DNA of 64,000 nt, taken from assembly GCA_942491185.1 (NCBI GenBank), contig CALOAB010000001.1:41347-105346 (forward strand), given 5' to 3'. Below, piece by piece: positions 55,985 through 64,000 of the stretch. Every line of letters starts with the position of its first letter. Position 1 is the first letter of the stretch. The position numbers and the translations under genes are program-made. The notes beneath the pieces are model-generated. The model made no database searches. It saw only the letters and a list, made by a program, of their open reading frames with translations, and was not told where the DNA came from. The stretch comes from SLRI01 sp942491185. GTDB lineage: Bacteria > Pseudomonadota > Alphaproteobacteria > Geminicoccales > Geminicoccaceae.

Positions 55985-56839
55985 TCAGTTGGGCAGCAGC
56001 TCGGCCCATTCCTGCGACCTGAACCAGTAGGTGTGCCGCTCCTCGAGGAAGCCGCTCCGCCAGTTGCTGGCGATCCAGTTGTTGAAGAAGTTCAGCGCGT
56101 CGGGGTCACCCTTGCGCAGCGCGAACGCCTCGGCCGTCACGCTGAAGAGGTCGTCGATCGGAAAGAAGAGCTGGTCGGGGTACTCGGCCACGTAGCGGCT
56201 AGGCGACGGCTCGGACGCGATGGTCGCATCCGCATTGCCGTTCAAGACCTCCTGCAGCGAGGCGCCATCCTCGTCGAACTGGAGAATACGGGCATCGGGG
56301 AAGGTCGCCTGGGTGAAGGGCACGGGCGTGGCGCCGCGGCGAAGCGCGAAGGTGAAGTCCGGCTTGTTCATGTCCTCGAGCGACGTGATCGCCCCCTCGT
56401 GCTCCTTCGAGACGGCGATCCTGAGGCCCGAGAAGGCATAAGGATCGGTGAAGTTGACCGTCAGGTTGCGCTGCGGGGTGACGCTCATGCCGGAGATGAT
56501 GACGTCGAAGCGGCCGCTGATCAGTGCGGGGATGATGCCGTCCCAGGCCGTGGGCACGAACTCGACCTCGACGCCCATGTCCTCGGCCAGCTTGGTCGCA
56601 ACGTCGATCTCGTAGCCGATCAGCTCGCCGCTCTTGTCGAGCATCGCCCACGGCACGAAGGTGGAGAGCCCGACGATCAGGCTGCCGCGCGCCTTGATCT
56701 GCTCGATGACGCTGTCGGCGGCGACCCCCTGGCGGGCGTCCTGGGCCTGTGCGGCGCCCGTTGCCGTGGCCAGCCCGCCGATGCAGATCGCAGCGGCCAG
56801 CGTCTTCAGTCTTCTGAGTATGCCTTTCAAGGGGATCAC
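55985..56839 (-). CDS. Amino-acid ABC substrate-binding protein
   Basis: 284 residues, SBP_bac_3 fold. Signal peptide to about residue 33 (GAAQAQ), then IKARGSLIVGLSTFVPWAML, IGYEIDVATKLAEDMGVEVE, VPTAWDGIIPALISGRFDVI, ISGMSVTPQRNLTVNFTDPY and LQEVLNGNADATIASEPSPS. Binds polar or acidic amino acids by family. GTG start at 56839. Lies between two permease genes in one operon. Confidence 0.9.
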   Translation of the reverse strand: MIPLKGILRRLKTLAAAICIGGLATATGAAQAQDARQGVAADSVIEQIKARGSLIVGLSTFVPWAMLDKSGELIGYEIDVATKLAEDMGVEVEFVPTAWDGIIPALISGRFDVIISGMSVTPQRNLTVNFTDPYAFSGLRIAVSKEHEGAITSLEDMNKPDFTFALRRGATPVPFTQATFPDARILQFDEDGASLQEVLNGNADATIASEPSPSRYVAEYPDQLFFPIDDLFSVTAEAFALRKGDPDALNFFNNWIASNWRSGFLEERHTYWFRSQEWAELLPN

Positions 56840-56891
56840 TCCATGAGGATGGTGGGTCGATGGATGACCGCTCGAGCATCTGCCCGGTCGG

Positions 56892-57683
56892 TCAGGTCGT
56901 CACCGCGAAGCGCTTCTCCAGCCAGGCGGCAACCAGCGACAGGCTGACCGTGATCACCAAATACATGGCGGCCACGGTGAGCCAGATCTCGAAGGCCATA
57001 TACGTGTCGGAGATGATGTTTCGACCTTCGGTCGTGAGCTCGAAGACGGCGATCACGCTGACGATCGAGCTGTGCTTGACCAGCGACACCGCAAGCCCGG
57101 TCAAGGGTGGCAGGACGAGGCGCACCGCCTGCGGCAGGATGATGTCGCGATAGGCCTGCAGCCGGGTCAGCCCGAGGCTGGCCGCCGCCTCCCACTGGCC
57201 GCGTGCGACGCCCATGATCCCGCCTCTGAAGATCTCGGCCGCGAACGCCGCCTCGAAGAGTGTCAGGCAGAGAATGGCCGTCCAGTAGCGGTCGAGGCCG
57301 ACCAGCGGTGCCAGGACGAAATAGACGATGTAGAGCTGCACGAGGAGCGGCGTGTTGCGGATCAGCTCGATATAGACGGTGGCCGTGGCCCGCCCGACCG
57401 GCGAGCGGGCGAGCCTGAGCACGGCAACCGCGATGCCGAGTGCCACGGTCAGCACGAAGGAGATGGCCGAGAGCCTGATCGTCTCGATGAAGCCCAGCGT
57501 CAGTGGGCCCCAGAGCAATCCGCCCTCGTAGACGCGCACGATGTACTCGGGCACGCGGTACCACTGCCAGTTGTAGCCCATCTGCGCAGCACCCGCGACG
57601 GTGAGCCAGACGAGGCCGATCGCCAGTGCGGCGAACTGCAGGATGGCGAAAACGGACTCGCGATGGCGCCGATAAAGCGGCAT
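56892..57683 (-). CDS. Polar amino-acid ABC permease (first)
   Basis: 263 residues from ATG 57683, the first Met before the conserved N-terminal TM (an upstream start would add about 58 unconserved residues). GVARGQWEAAASLGLTRLQA with YRDIILPQAVRLVLPPLTGL is the EAA loop; IRNTPLLVQLYIVYFVLAPL the standard TM region. First gene of the permease-SBP-permease operon; the shared ATPase must be encoded elsewhere. Confidence 0.9.
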   Translation of the reverse strand: MPLYRRHRESVFAILQFAALAIGLVWLTVAGAAQMGYNWQWYRVPEYIVRVYEGGLLWGPLTLGFIETIRLSAISFVLTVALGIAVAVLRLARSPVGRATATVYIELIRNTPLLVQLYIVYFVLAPLVGLDRYWTAILCLTLFEAAFAAEIFRGGIMGVARGQWEAAASLGLTRLQAYRDIILPQAVRLVLPPLTGLAVSLVKHSSIVSVIAVFELTTEGRNIISDTYMAFEIWLTVAAMYLVITVSLSLVAAWLEKRFAVTT

Positions 57684-58083
57684 CGTCGCACCGCCATGCG
57701 CCCGCTGAGCATCGCTCCAGACCGGGCTTTCGGGCAATCGGGAGCGCGCCTCGCGAGCGAGGTCGGTATCCGCGCGAATGGTGCTGATGCGGCCAACTCC
57801 AGATCCGCCGGCCCGGCCAGGCAACAAAGCTGCAGCACCGGGCGGTCGATCCCCCAAGGGCGCTCTAGTTGCGACAGCGGGCTTGGCTTGTCAAATATCG
57901 AGGCTCAGCGGCCAACGTCGCGGTCTTTTGATCAACGAAGCACCACGCGCTGCACAATCACGAGGCATTTAACAACGGCCTTGCGGAAATTGTCGAAGAG
58001 GGGTCAAACTCCGCTCCGAGGTCACCCGCACGTATGCCCACGTGCACCAACGAGGTGGACCCGCTCCCGGCAGGAGAAGCGCC
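57684..58083. other. 400-base divergent intergenic region
   Basis: Lies between the start of the amino-acid ABC operon (- strand) and the AGCS symporter (+ strand), so it should carry both promoters. No gene, hairpin or operator stands out. An AGGAGAA ribosome-binding site for the symporter is at its end. Confidence 0.4.
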
Positions 58084-59499
58084 ATGGTCGCCGTGATCGA
58101 CTTCCTCAACACCATCTTCTGGGGCTACGTGCTGATCTATGGCCTGCTGGCCGTGGGTCTGTTCTTCACCTTGCGCCTCGGCTTCATCCAGTTCGTCCAT
58201 TTCGGCGAGATGTTCCGCGTCATCCGCGGCTCACGCGAGACCGACGCTGCGGGCATCACGCCGTTCCAGGCGCTGACGGTCAGCCTCGCGTCTCGGGTCG
58301 GCACCGGCAACCTCGCCGGCGTCGCCGTCGCCCTCTATCTGGGTGGGCCCGGCGCCATCTTCTGGATGTGGATGGTGGCACTTGTCGGCATGGCCACGGC
58401 CTATTCCGAGAGCACGCTGGCCCAGCTCTTCAAGGTCAAGAACGAGGAAGGGCAGTATCGCGGCGGACCGGCCTTCTACATCGCCCGCGGGCTGGGCGCG
58501 CCCTGGGCCGCCGTCATCTTCTCGATCGCGCTGATCATCTCCTTCGGTCTCGTCTTCAACGCGGTGCAGGCCAACTCGATCGCCGGCGCCGTCGAAGGCG
58601 CATTCGGCCTGCCGCCGCTGGTGACCGGGCTCGTCATCGCCGCACTCACCGGCGTCGTCATCTTCGGTGGCATCCGCAAGATCGCCAAGGTCGCCGAGAT
58701 CATCGTGCCCTTCATGGCCGGTATCTATCTGTTGCTCGCCGTCGTCGTGCTGATCATGAACTTCAGCGAGGTGCCCGGCATGCTGGCGCTAATCGTCAAG
58801 AGCGCCTTCGGCCTCGAGGAAGCGGCGGGCGGTGTCACCGGCGGCCTGGCTGCCGCCATGCTCAACGGCGTCAAGCGTGGCCTCTTCTCGAACGAGGCGG
58901 GCATGGGCTCGGCGCCCAACATCGCGGCCTGTGCCGTGCCGCAGCCGCACCACCCCTCCAGCCAAGGCTTCGTCCAGGCGCTGGGTGTCTTCATCGACAC
59001 CATCCTCGTTTGCTCGGCGACCGCGTTGATGATCCTGCTCTCCGGTGTCCTGGTGCCCGGCTCGGAGCTGACCGGCACAGCGCTCACCCAGGCGGCCCTC
59101 GACACACATATCGGCGTCTTCGGCAGCGTCTTCATCGCGGTTGCGATCTTCTTCTTCGCCTTCACCTCGATCATCGGCAACTACTCTTATGCCGAGAACG
59201 CGCTCACCTATCTGGGCCTCGCCGGCAAGGGCGGGCTAACGGTGCTGCGCGTCGTCGTCCTGGCGATGGTGGTCTGGGGTGCCGTGCAGACCGTGGCCAC
59301 GGTCTTCAACGCCGCCGACGCGTCGATGGGCCTGATGGCCACCATCAACCTGATCGCCATCGTCCTGCTCTCGGGCACGGTCGTGAAGCTGACCAAGGAC
59401 TATTTCGACCAGCGCAAGGCGGGCCAGGAGCCCGTCTTCCACCGCGCTGACTACCCAGAGCTCACCGGCGAGATCGACGACGACATCTGGCGGCGGTAA
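58084..59499 (+). CDS. AGCS-family sodium:alanine (amino acid) symporter
   Basis: 471 residues with about eleven TM spans. Start ATG 58084 follows GCAGGAGAAG. Family blocks: FQALTVSLASRVGTGNLAGV (substrate/Na+ site), QYRGGPAFYIARGLGAPWAA, RGLFSNEAGMGSAPNIAACA, and FFAFTSIIGNYSYAENALTY. Imports alanine or glycine with sodium. Divergent from the amino-acid ABC operon, so this may be an amino-acid uptake locus. Confidence 0.94.
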   Translation: MVAVIDFLNTIFWGYVLIYGLLAVGLFFTLRLGFIQFVHFGEMFRVIRGSRETDAAGITPFQALTVSLASRVGTGNLAGVAVALYLGGPGAIFWMWMVALVGMATAYSESTLAQLFKVKNEEGQYRGGPAFYIARGLGAPWAAVIFSIALIISFGLVFNAVQANSIAGAVEGAFGLPPLVTGLVIAALTGVVIFGGIRKIAKVAEIIVPFMAGIYLLLAVVVLIMNFSEVPGMLALIVKSAFGLEEAAGGVTGGLAAAMLNGVKRGLFSNEAGMGSAPNIAACAVPQPHHPSSQGFVQALGVFIDTILVCSATALMILLSGVLVPGSELTGTALTQAALDTHIGVFGSVFIAVAIFFFAFTSIIGNYSYAENALTYLGLAGKGGLTVLRVVVLAMVVWGAVQTVATVFNAADASMGLMATINLIAIVLLSGTVVKLTKDYFDQRKAGQEPVFHRADYPELTGEIDDDIWRR

Positions 59500-59508
59500 C
59501 GCTGGCTC

Positions 59509-59841
59509 CTATTCCGCGAGCAGCGCCCAGAGCCGGGCACGGACCTGGGCGACGACTGCTGCCGGCGCGCGGCCGATAACCTCGATCTGCCGCGCATGCC
59601 GGTCGATCGACTTGAACTGGTCGGCGAGTACGACACCCTGGACAGGCAGGCCCTCGGGCAGCGGCACCTCGAAGGGGTAGCCCTTCTGCCGGCTGGTGAT
59701 TGGGCAGACCAGGGCGTAGGCCGTCTTCTGATGATACGCGCGTGGTGACAGCACGAGCGCTGGGCGGCGACCGGCCTGCTCTCGCCCGGCTTGCGGATTG
59801 AAGGTCAGCCAAACGAGATCGCCGCGCTCAGGTGCGGCCAA
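59509..59841 (-). CDS. MazF-type endoribonuclease toxin
   Basis: 110 residues: RGDLVWLTFNPQAGREQAGR with RPALVLSPRAYHQKTAYALV, VCPITSRQKGYPFEVPLPEG and GVVLADQFKSIDRHARQIEV are the MazF/PemK layout, an mRNA interferase. Starts at TTG directly after the MazE TAG stop (no spacer), so it depends on MazE translation. The residues expected for catalysis (R in GRRPALV, T in PITS) are present. Confidence 0.92.
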   Translation of the reverse strand: MAAPERGDLVWLTFNPQAGREQAGRRPALVLSPRAYHQKTAYALVCPITSRQKGYPFEVPLPEGLPVQGVVLADQFKSIDRHARQIEVIGRAPAAVVAQVRARLWALLAE

Positions 59842-60084
59842 CTACAGAGCCTCGCTGCCGACCGGCGCATCGTCGAACGTCTCATCCGGCAGGTTCTCGG
59901 GCGTGATGCCGGCAAGCAGATCAGCTAGCGACGGCTCACTGGCAGGCCTCGGCCGCAGCACGATCTGGCCGTCCTCGACCTCGATATCGACGGCCGCACC
60001 TTCTAAGAGCGCCAACTCGCGCGCCAGAGGCTGCGGGATACGCACGGCCAGGCTGTTGCCCCATCGGGCGATCTGCGTCTGCAT
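59842..60084 (-). CDS. MazE-type antitoxin (AbrB/MazE fold)
   Basis: 80 residues: MQTQIARWGNSLAVRIPQPL and LARELALLEGAAVDIEVEDG are the swapped-hairpin DNA-binding domain; the C-terminal LLAGITPENLPDETFDDAPV is the toxin-binding tail. Translated first and immediately followed by MazF. A perfect palindrome upstream of its start is the probable operator. Confidence 0.92.
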   Translation of the reverse strand: MQTQIARWGNSLAVRIPQPLARELALLEGAAVDIEVEDGQIVLRPRPASEPSLADLLAGITPENLPDETFDDAPVGSEAL

Positions 60085-60112
60085 CGGCTCGCCTTCCGAG
60101 TTGTGATCAGCG

Positions 60113-60130
60113 ACGTCGTATATACGACGT
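60113..60130 (-). promoter_or_regulatory. Probable MazE operator (perfect 18-bp palindrome)
   Basis: ACGTCGTATATACGACGT at 60113-60130 is a perfect palindrome 29 bases upstream of the mazE start codon, and it contains a TATATA core usable as a -10 element. A second partial copy (ACGTATAT) overlaps its right end. MazE-MazF complexes normally bind such sites to repress their own operon. Confidence 0.7.
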
Positions 60131-60167
60131 ATATCCCTCCAGCGCTAGCAGGCCTTCGTCCAGCCCG

Positions 60168-61139
60168 TCAATCCGCCCGGATCTTCTGCGCATAGACGTT
60201 GATCACCAGCGCCAGCAGCAGGATCAGGCCGCGGATCAAAATCTTGAGGAAGCTGTCGATGTCGACGTGGTCGAGGCCGTTGTTGAGCACGCCCAGCACG
60301 AAGAGGCCGATGATGGTATTGGGGATGCCGCCCCGGCCGCCGAACAGGCTGGTGCCGCCGACCACCACGGCGGCGATGCCGTCCAGGAGGTAGTCGTCGA
60401 ACTGGTTCTGCTGGGCACTGCCGTAATAGGCGACGCCGAGCATGCCGGCGATGCCCGAGCAGACGGCGCCGATGACCAGCACCGAGGCGACGATCAGCTT
60501 GACGTTGACGCCCGCATACTCGGCCGCCTCACGGTTGCCGCCGACCATGTAGATGTAGCGGCCGAAGCGGGTGTAGGTCAGGACGAAGTGGCCCACGGCC
60601 AGGAAGAGGGCTGCGATGATGACGATCCAGGGGACGCCCATGAGGTTGCCCGAGCCCAGGGTCTTGATCAGCGGCGGCACGTTGTAGGCGATCTGACCCC
60701 TGATCAGGAGGGCCGAGATGCCGGCCGCGATCTGCATCATCGCCAGTGTCATGATGAAGGACGGGATGCCGATCACCGTGACGCCGAAGGCGGTGACGCA
60801 GCCGATCAGGAAGGCCGAGATCAACGCGAACAGGATGGCGAACAGGCCCGGCAAGGGCAGGTTCGCCAGGTTCACATAGGCTTCCTGCATGGTGAAGAAG
60901 GCGACGATGATGCCGACCGCGTTGGCGACGCTGGCGATCGAGAGATCGATCTCGGCGGTCAGGATGACGAAGGTGAGGCCCGTCGCGATGATCGCGGTGA
61001 TCGACACCTGGCGCAGGATGTTCGCCAGATTGTCCGTGGTCGCGAACGAGGTCGAGGCCGAGGCGAAGACCGCGACCAGGAAGACCAGCGTGATCAAGGG
61101 CGCGATCTCGGTCAGCCGCCGGAGAAACCAGACCTTCAT
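60168..61139 (-). CDS. Sugar-type ABC permease (RbsC family)
   Basis: 323 residues, about ten TM spans, branched-chain/ribose permease fold. FVILTAEIDLSIASVANAVG and GRYIYMVGGNREAAEYAGVN, then AVVVGGTSLFGGRGGIPNTI and GLFVLGVLNNGLDHVDIDSF are family hallmarks. Third gene of a substrate-binding protein - ATPase - permease operon. Confidence 0.93.
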   Translation of the reverse strand: MKVWFLRRLTEIAPLITLVFLVAVFASASTSFATTDNLANILRQVSITAIIATGLTFVILTAEIDLSIASVANAVGIIVAFFTMQEAYVNLANLPLPGLFAILFALISAFLIGCVTAFGVTVIGIPSFIMTLAMMQIAAGISALLIRGQIAYNVPPLIKTLGSGNLMGVPWIVIIAALFLAVGHFVLTYTRFGRYIYMVGGNREAAEYAGVNVKLIVASVLVIGAVCSGIAGMLGVAYYGSAQQNQFDDYLLDGIAAVVVGGTSLFGGRGGIPNTIIGLFVLGVLNNGLDHVDIDSFLKILIRGLILLLALVINVYAQKIRAD

Positions 61140-61183
61140 GGCGCTTCCCGTTCCTTCTTTGTCAGGCGTTTATCAGGCGGCGG

Positions 61184-62701
61184 TCAGGCCGCAGCCAGCA
61201 GCTGGTCCTTGCCGACCGTTTCGCCCACGAACTCGCGGGTGAACTGGCCGCGGCGCATCACCAAGATGCGATCAGCCAGCGAGAGAATGGTCTCGGGCTC
61301 GGTCGAGACGACGACCACGCCCATCTTCTTCTCCTTGAGCGCCCGGACGATCTTCACCACGTCGTCCTTCGCACCCACGTCCATGCCGCGGGTCGGCTCG
61401 GCCAGCACCAGCACAGCAGGCTGGTAGGCGAGCCAGCGCGCCAAGGCGACTTTCTGCTGATTGCCACCGGACAGCGTGCGCAAAGCCACCATCTCGGAAG
61501 CGGCGCGAATCTTCAGCTCGGCGATCTGCGCCCGCGAGATCTCCTGCTCGACCTTCGGCTTGAGCAGGAAGCGCGAGATCCGCTCCAAAATGCTGATGGA
61601 GATGTTCCGGTAGATCGGCGAATCGGCGAACAGCATGCTGCGCCGGCTCTCTGGAACGAGCGCGAGCCCGGCGCGCTTGGCCGCAGCCGTATTGGCAAAG
61701 CGCTGCACGGCACCGTTCATCTCGAGCGTGCCGGCATCCGGCTTGAGCTTGCCGACCAGTGCCCTGACCAGCTCGAGCTGGCCGCAGCCCATGAATCCGT
61801 AAATTCCGACTGCCTCACCCTCGCGCACCGCGAAATCGAGGTTCTCGAAGGCACCGCGGCGGCCCAGCCCCTTGACCTGCAGCCGCACCGGCGTGGCCAT
61901 TGCCGGCGGCAGCTCGAGCCCGTGCAGATAACTCTCCTCGAGCTCGGCGTGATCACTGCCGATCATCAGCTCGATGACCTGAGCCTTGTCCAGCTCGGCA
62001 GCCGGCGCGGTTCGCACATGCCGGCTGTTCCGGAAGATCGAGACGTTGTCGGAGATCTCGAGCACGTCGTCGAGGAAGTGCGAGATGAAGATGAAGCTCT
62101 TGCCCTCGGCCTTGAGCCGCTCAACGACCTTGAAGAGCTGCGCCACCTCAGGGGGCGACAGAGCCGAGGTCGGCTCGTCGAGGATGATGATCCGAGCACC
62201 CGAGAACAGCACACGGCCGATCTCGATCAGCTGCTGCAGGCCCAAGGACAGGCTGCCGGCGAGTGCTGTCGGATCGACCTCGATGCCGAGCCTGGCCAAA
62301 TGCTCGCCTGCCGCCTTCGCCATGTGCCGCCAGCGCACCGTGCCGAAGCGGTTGGTCGGCTGGCTGCCGAGGAACACGTTCTCGGCGACGGTCAGATAGG
62401 GGACGATCGACAGCTCCTGGTGCACCATGCCGATGCCGGCGGCGAGGGCGTCGCGGGTCGAGCGGAAGCGCACCGGCCGGCCGTCGATCTTGAAGCTGCC
62501 CTGGTAGTCGGTGTGCACGCCGGCGATGATCTTCATCAGCGTCGACTTGCCGGCACCATTCTCGCCGACGAGGCCGTGCACCTCGCCTTCGCTAAGGATG
62601 AAATCGACGTCCGAGAGCGCCGTGACGCCCCCGAACGTCTTGCCGATTCCGCTGAGCTCGATGAGCGGATGACGGCCCGTTGTCGATCCGCTCATCGCCA
62701 C
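61184..62701 (-). CDS. Sugar-type ABC ATPase, duplicated (RbsA/MglA family)
   Basis: 505 residues holding two nucleotide-binding domains. First: Walker A GENGAGKSTLMKI, signature SLSLGLQQLIEIGRVLFSGA (the usual LSGGQ is LSLGLQQ), Walker B IIILDEPTSAL. Second: degenerate P-loop MGCGQLELVRALVG, signature LSGGNQQKVALARW, VLVLAEPTRGMDVGAK. This asymmetric pattern is normal for the family. The gap to the permease gene is 44 bases. Confidence 0.94.
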   Translation of the reverse strand: MAMSGSTTGRHPLIELSGIGKTFGGVTALSDVDFILSEGEVHGLVGENGAGKSTLMKIIAGVHTDYQGSFKIDGRPVRFRSTRDALAAGIGMVHQELSIVPYLTVAENVFLGSQPTNRFGTVRWRHMAKAAGEHLARLGIEVDPTALAGSLSLGLQQLIEIGRVLFSGARIIILDEPTSALSPPEVAQLFKVVERLKAEGKSFIFISHFLDDVLEISDNVSIFRNSRHVRTAPAAELDKAQVIELMIGSDHAELEESYLHGLELPPAMATPVRLQVKGLGRRGAFENLDFAVREGEAVGIYGFMGCGQLELVRALVGKLKPDAGTLEMNGAVQRFANTAAAKRAGLALVPESRRSMLFADSPIYRNISISILERISRFLLKPKVEQEISRAQIAELKIRAASEMVALRTLSGGNQQKVALARWLAYQPAVLVLAEPTRGMDVGAKDDVVKIVRALKEKKMGVVVVSTEPETILSLADRILVMRRGQFTREFVGETVGKDQLLAAA

Positions 62702-62708
62702 GCCCAGA

Positions 62709-63749
62709 TCAGATCAAGAAGTGCCGCTGCATCCACTGCATGCCGGGCGCGTTGGCCTGGGTCACGACCGGCCCGTCGGTGACGACGTGCTTGGGAATGC
62801 CCTCGCCCGTCGCCTCACCGGTCAAGACGGCGGCGACACCGGCGATGATCGCCCCGCCATGGATGCGGCTCGAGGGATTGCGCACCGTGGCGTGCATCCG
62901 CCCGTCGATGACGGCCTCCACCGCCGGCGGCATCGCGTCGACGCCGCCGATGATGATGTCGGTCCGACCGCGCGCCTGCATGACGTTGTAGGCGGCCAAG
63001 GCCATGTCGTCGTTGTGGAAGAAAGCCGCCGTGATGTTCGGGTGCTTGGTCAACAGGCTGTCCCAGATCCGCGACGCCTTGGTCACGTCCCAGTCGGCCG
63101 GCTGCTCGTCCAGGACCTCGATGTTCGGGAACTTCTCGACCACCGAGTAGAAGCCGCGGGCGCGGCCCTGGGCGCCGGTGTGGCCCAAGGCGCCCTGGGT
63201 CATGGTGATCGTGCCCTCGCCACCCATCGCATCGACCAGCGCCTGGGTCACCGCAGCGCCCATGAACTCGTTGTCGGGTGCGAGGAAGCTGTGGACGTTG
63301 ATCTCCTCCAGGGGTGCGATCAGCGTGTCCATGTCGATCACCGGGATGCCGCGATCGATCATCTTGTTCACCGGATCGGTGAGCGTGCCGATGCCGAAGG
63401 CCTGAATCGCGACGAAATCCCAGTCCTGGGTCGCCATGTTGTCGATCGCGGCGCGCTGTTTCGGCGCGCTCAGCTCACCATCGAACCAGGTGACATCGAC
63501 ATTGAACAGCTTGCCCCAATACTCGGCGGCCTGCTTGCCCTGGGCACACCAGGTCGCCTGCAGCCCGGCATTCGAGAAGGCAGCCTTGAGCGGCGCTTCC
63601 GAGCGGCCCATTTCCTGCGCCATGGCGGACGCAATGAACGGATCGAAGCCAAAGCCACCGAGCATGGCACCCGCAGCCGCCGACGTGAGCCCAGCCTGCT
63701 TGATGAACGAACGCCTGGAATCGGGCGTCAAAACGCCTTTGTCTTTCAT
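62709..63749 (-). CDS. Sugar-type ABC substrate-binding protein
   Basis: 346 residues, Peripla_BP_4/ribose-binding fold. A twin-arginine signal SRRSFIKQAGLTSAAAGAML lies at about 11-30, with cleavage near SAMAQE, so the protein is folded before export. AAFSNAGLQATWCAQGKQAA, FVAIQAFGIGTLTDPVNKMI and TAAFFHNDDMALAAYNVMQA follow the usual hinge-domain order. First gene of the operon; the promoter should lie in 63750-64000. Ligand unknown. Confidence 0.9.
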   Translation of the reverse strand: MKDKGVLTPDSRRSFIKQAGLTSAAAGAMLGGFGFDPFIASAMAQEMGRSEAPLKAAFSNAGLQATWCAQGKQAAEYWGKLFNVDVTWFDGELSAPKQRAAIDNMATQDWDFVAIQAFGIGTLTDPVNKMIDRGIPVIDMDTLIAPLEEINVHSFLAPDNEFMGAAVTQALVDAMGGEGTITMTQGALGHTGAQGRARGFYSVVEKFPNIEVLDEQPADWDVTKASRIWDSLLTKHPNITAAFFHNDDMALAAYNVMQARGRTDIIIGGVDAMPPAVEAVIDGRMHATVRNPSSRIHGGAIIAGVAAVLTGEATGEGIPKHVVTDGPVVTQANAPGMQWMQRHFLI

Positions 63750-64000
63750 GGATCGTCTCCCTGATTGACCCCACGAGTCGAATGGCCCGCGTTATAGTCA
63801 GCACTTTCGATCGGCAGGCGCAGCGATGCAAGAGGTATCATCAGGTGCGGAGTGGTGCAGGCAGTTGCAGACCTCGGTTGTTGTCGATCGCGCTCGAGGG
63901 CGCCAACGCCGGGCCCAGGTCGAGTACGAGCTTGTCTGCCACGAGCCCGCTAATAGTGCGTCCATTGGCACCGCAAGCGCTTATCGCGCCTTCAGCAGCC

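Noticed and set aside
57072..59450. 792-codon forward frame
   Set aside because: Covers the antisense of a permease gene, an intergenic region and another frame of the symporter; composition is arginine/alanine-rich without domains.

Overview
The window is high-GC and densely coded, typical of an alphaproteobacterium, most likely in or near the Rhodospirillales/Geminicoccales (inference). The signs are the ilvE-marR(petP-like)-ompR-type-envZ-type cluster, the maf-coaE-dnaQ cluster, DUF1150, DUF1194, a eukaryote-type NADP isocitrate dehydrogenase, Tat-exported ABC binding proteins and dnaB-alr-mlaE-mlaF gene order.

Layout. 1-1431: the 3' part of an arylsulfatase, then a collapsed relic of an alkaline-phosphatase-family gene. 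1517-9953: core genes (ilvE, MarR regulator, two-component system, DUF1150, maf, coaE, dnaQ, icd, MipA-like porin). 9954-14874: palindromic intergenic repeats, a VapBC-type toxin-antitoxin pair with a candidate operator, a frameshifted STAND NTPase with tetratricopeptide repeats, a YrhK-like membrane protein and a degenerate EAL-like protein. 15017-18436: an Ldh-family dehydrogenase, then a base-composition anomaly carrying a membrane-anchored PQQ sugar dehydrogenase fused to cytochrome c. 18570-26595: a mobile-element zone with an IS30 element split by a nested MITE and short hairpins, a 20-G run, a carbamoyltransferase-DUF5989-SxtJ operon, an IS3 relic fused to a secreted protein gene, a broken IS110 element with a structured leader, an inverted-repeat element and an intact IS1182-type element. 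It ends at tRNA-Leu(CAA), whose 3' end faces it.

26993-46346: catabolic and core genes, including a probable L-2-keto-3-deoxyarabonate dehydratase, an EctD-like dioxygenase, a thrC / M16 peptidase / D-tartrate dehydratase operon, an M24 peptidase with a metallo-beta-lactamase-fold hydrolase, a DUF1194 VWA protein, a TauE-type exporter, a TPR-FecR-CHASE2/adenylate cyclase operon, gshB, HIT, VanZ-like and 5'-nucleotidase genes. 46537-52620: dnaB, alr, mlaEF and two tandem paralogous membrane proteins of unknown family. 52627-63749: a methyltransferase, an MFS transporter, an amino-acid ABC importer lacking its ATPase, an AGCS symporter, MazEF with a perfect palindromic operator, and a complete sugar-type ABC importer. 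63750-64000 shows no gene.

Several otherwise conserved genes (thrC, gshB, the STAND gene, a TPR gene) each carry one or two single-base shifts. This suggests either indel errors in the assembly or a decaying genome, and functional calls for these genes assume the repaired reading frame. No CRISPR array, rRNA or phage module was seen. The best candidates for unusual biology are the SxtIJK-like module in the island, the IS110 structured leader, the STAND-TPR gene with near-identical repeats, and the unknown tandem membrane paralogs.
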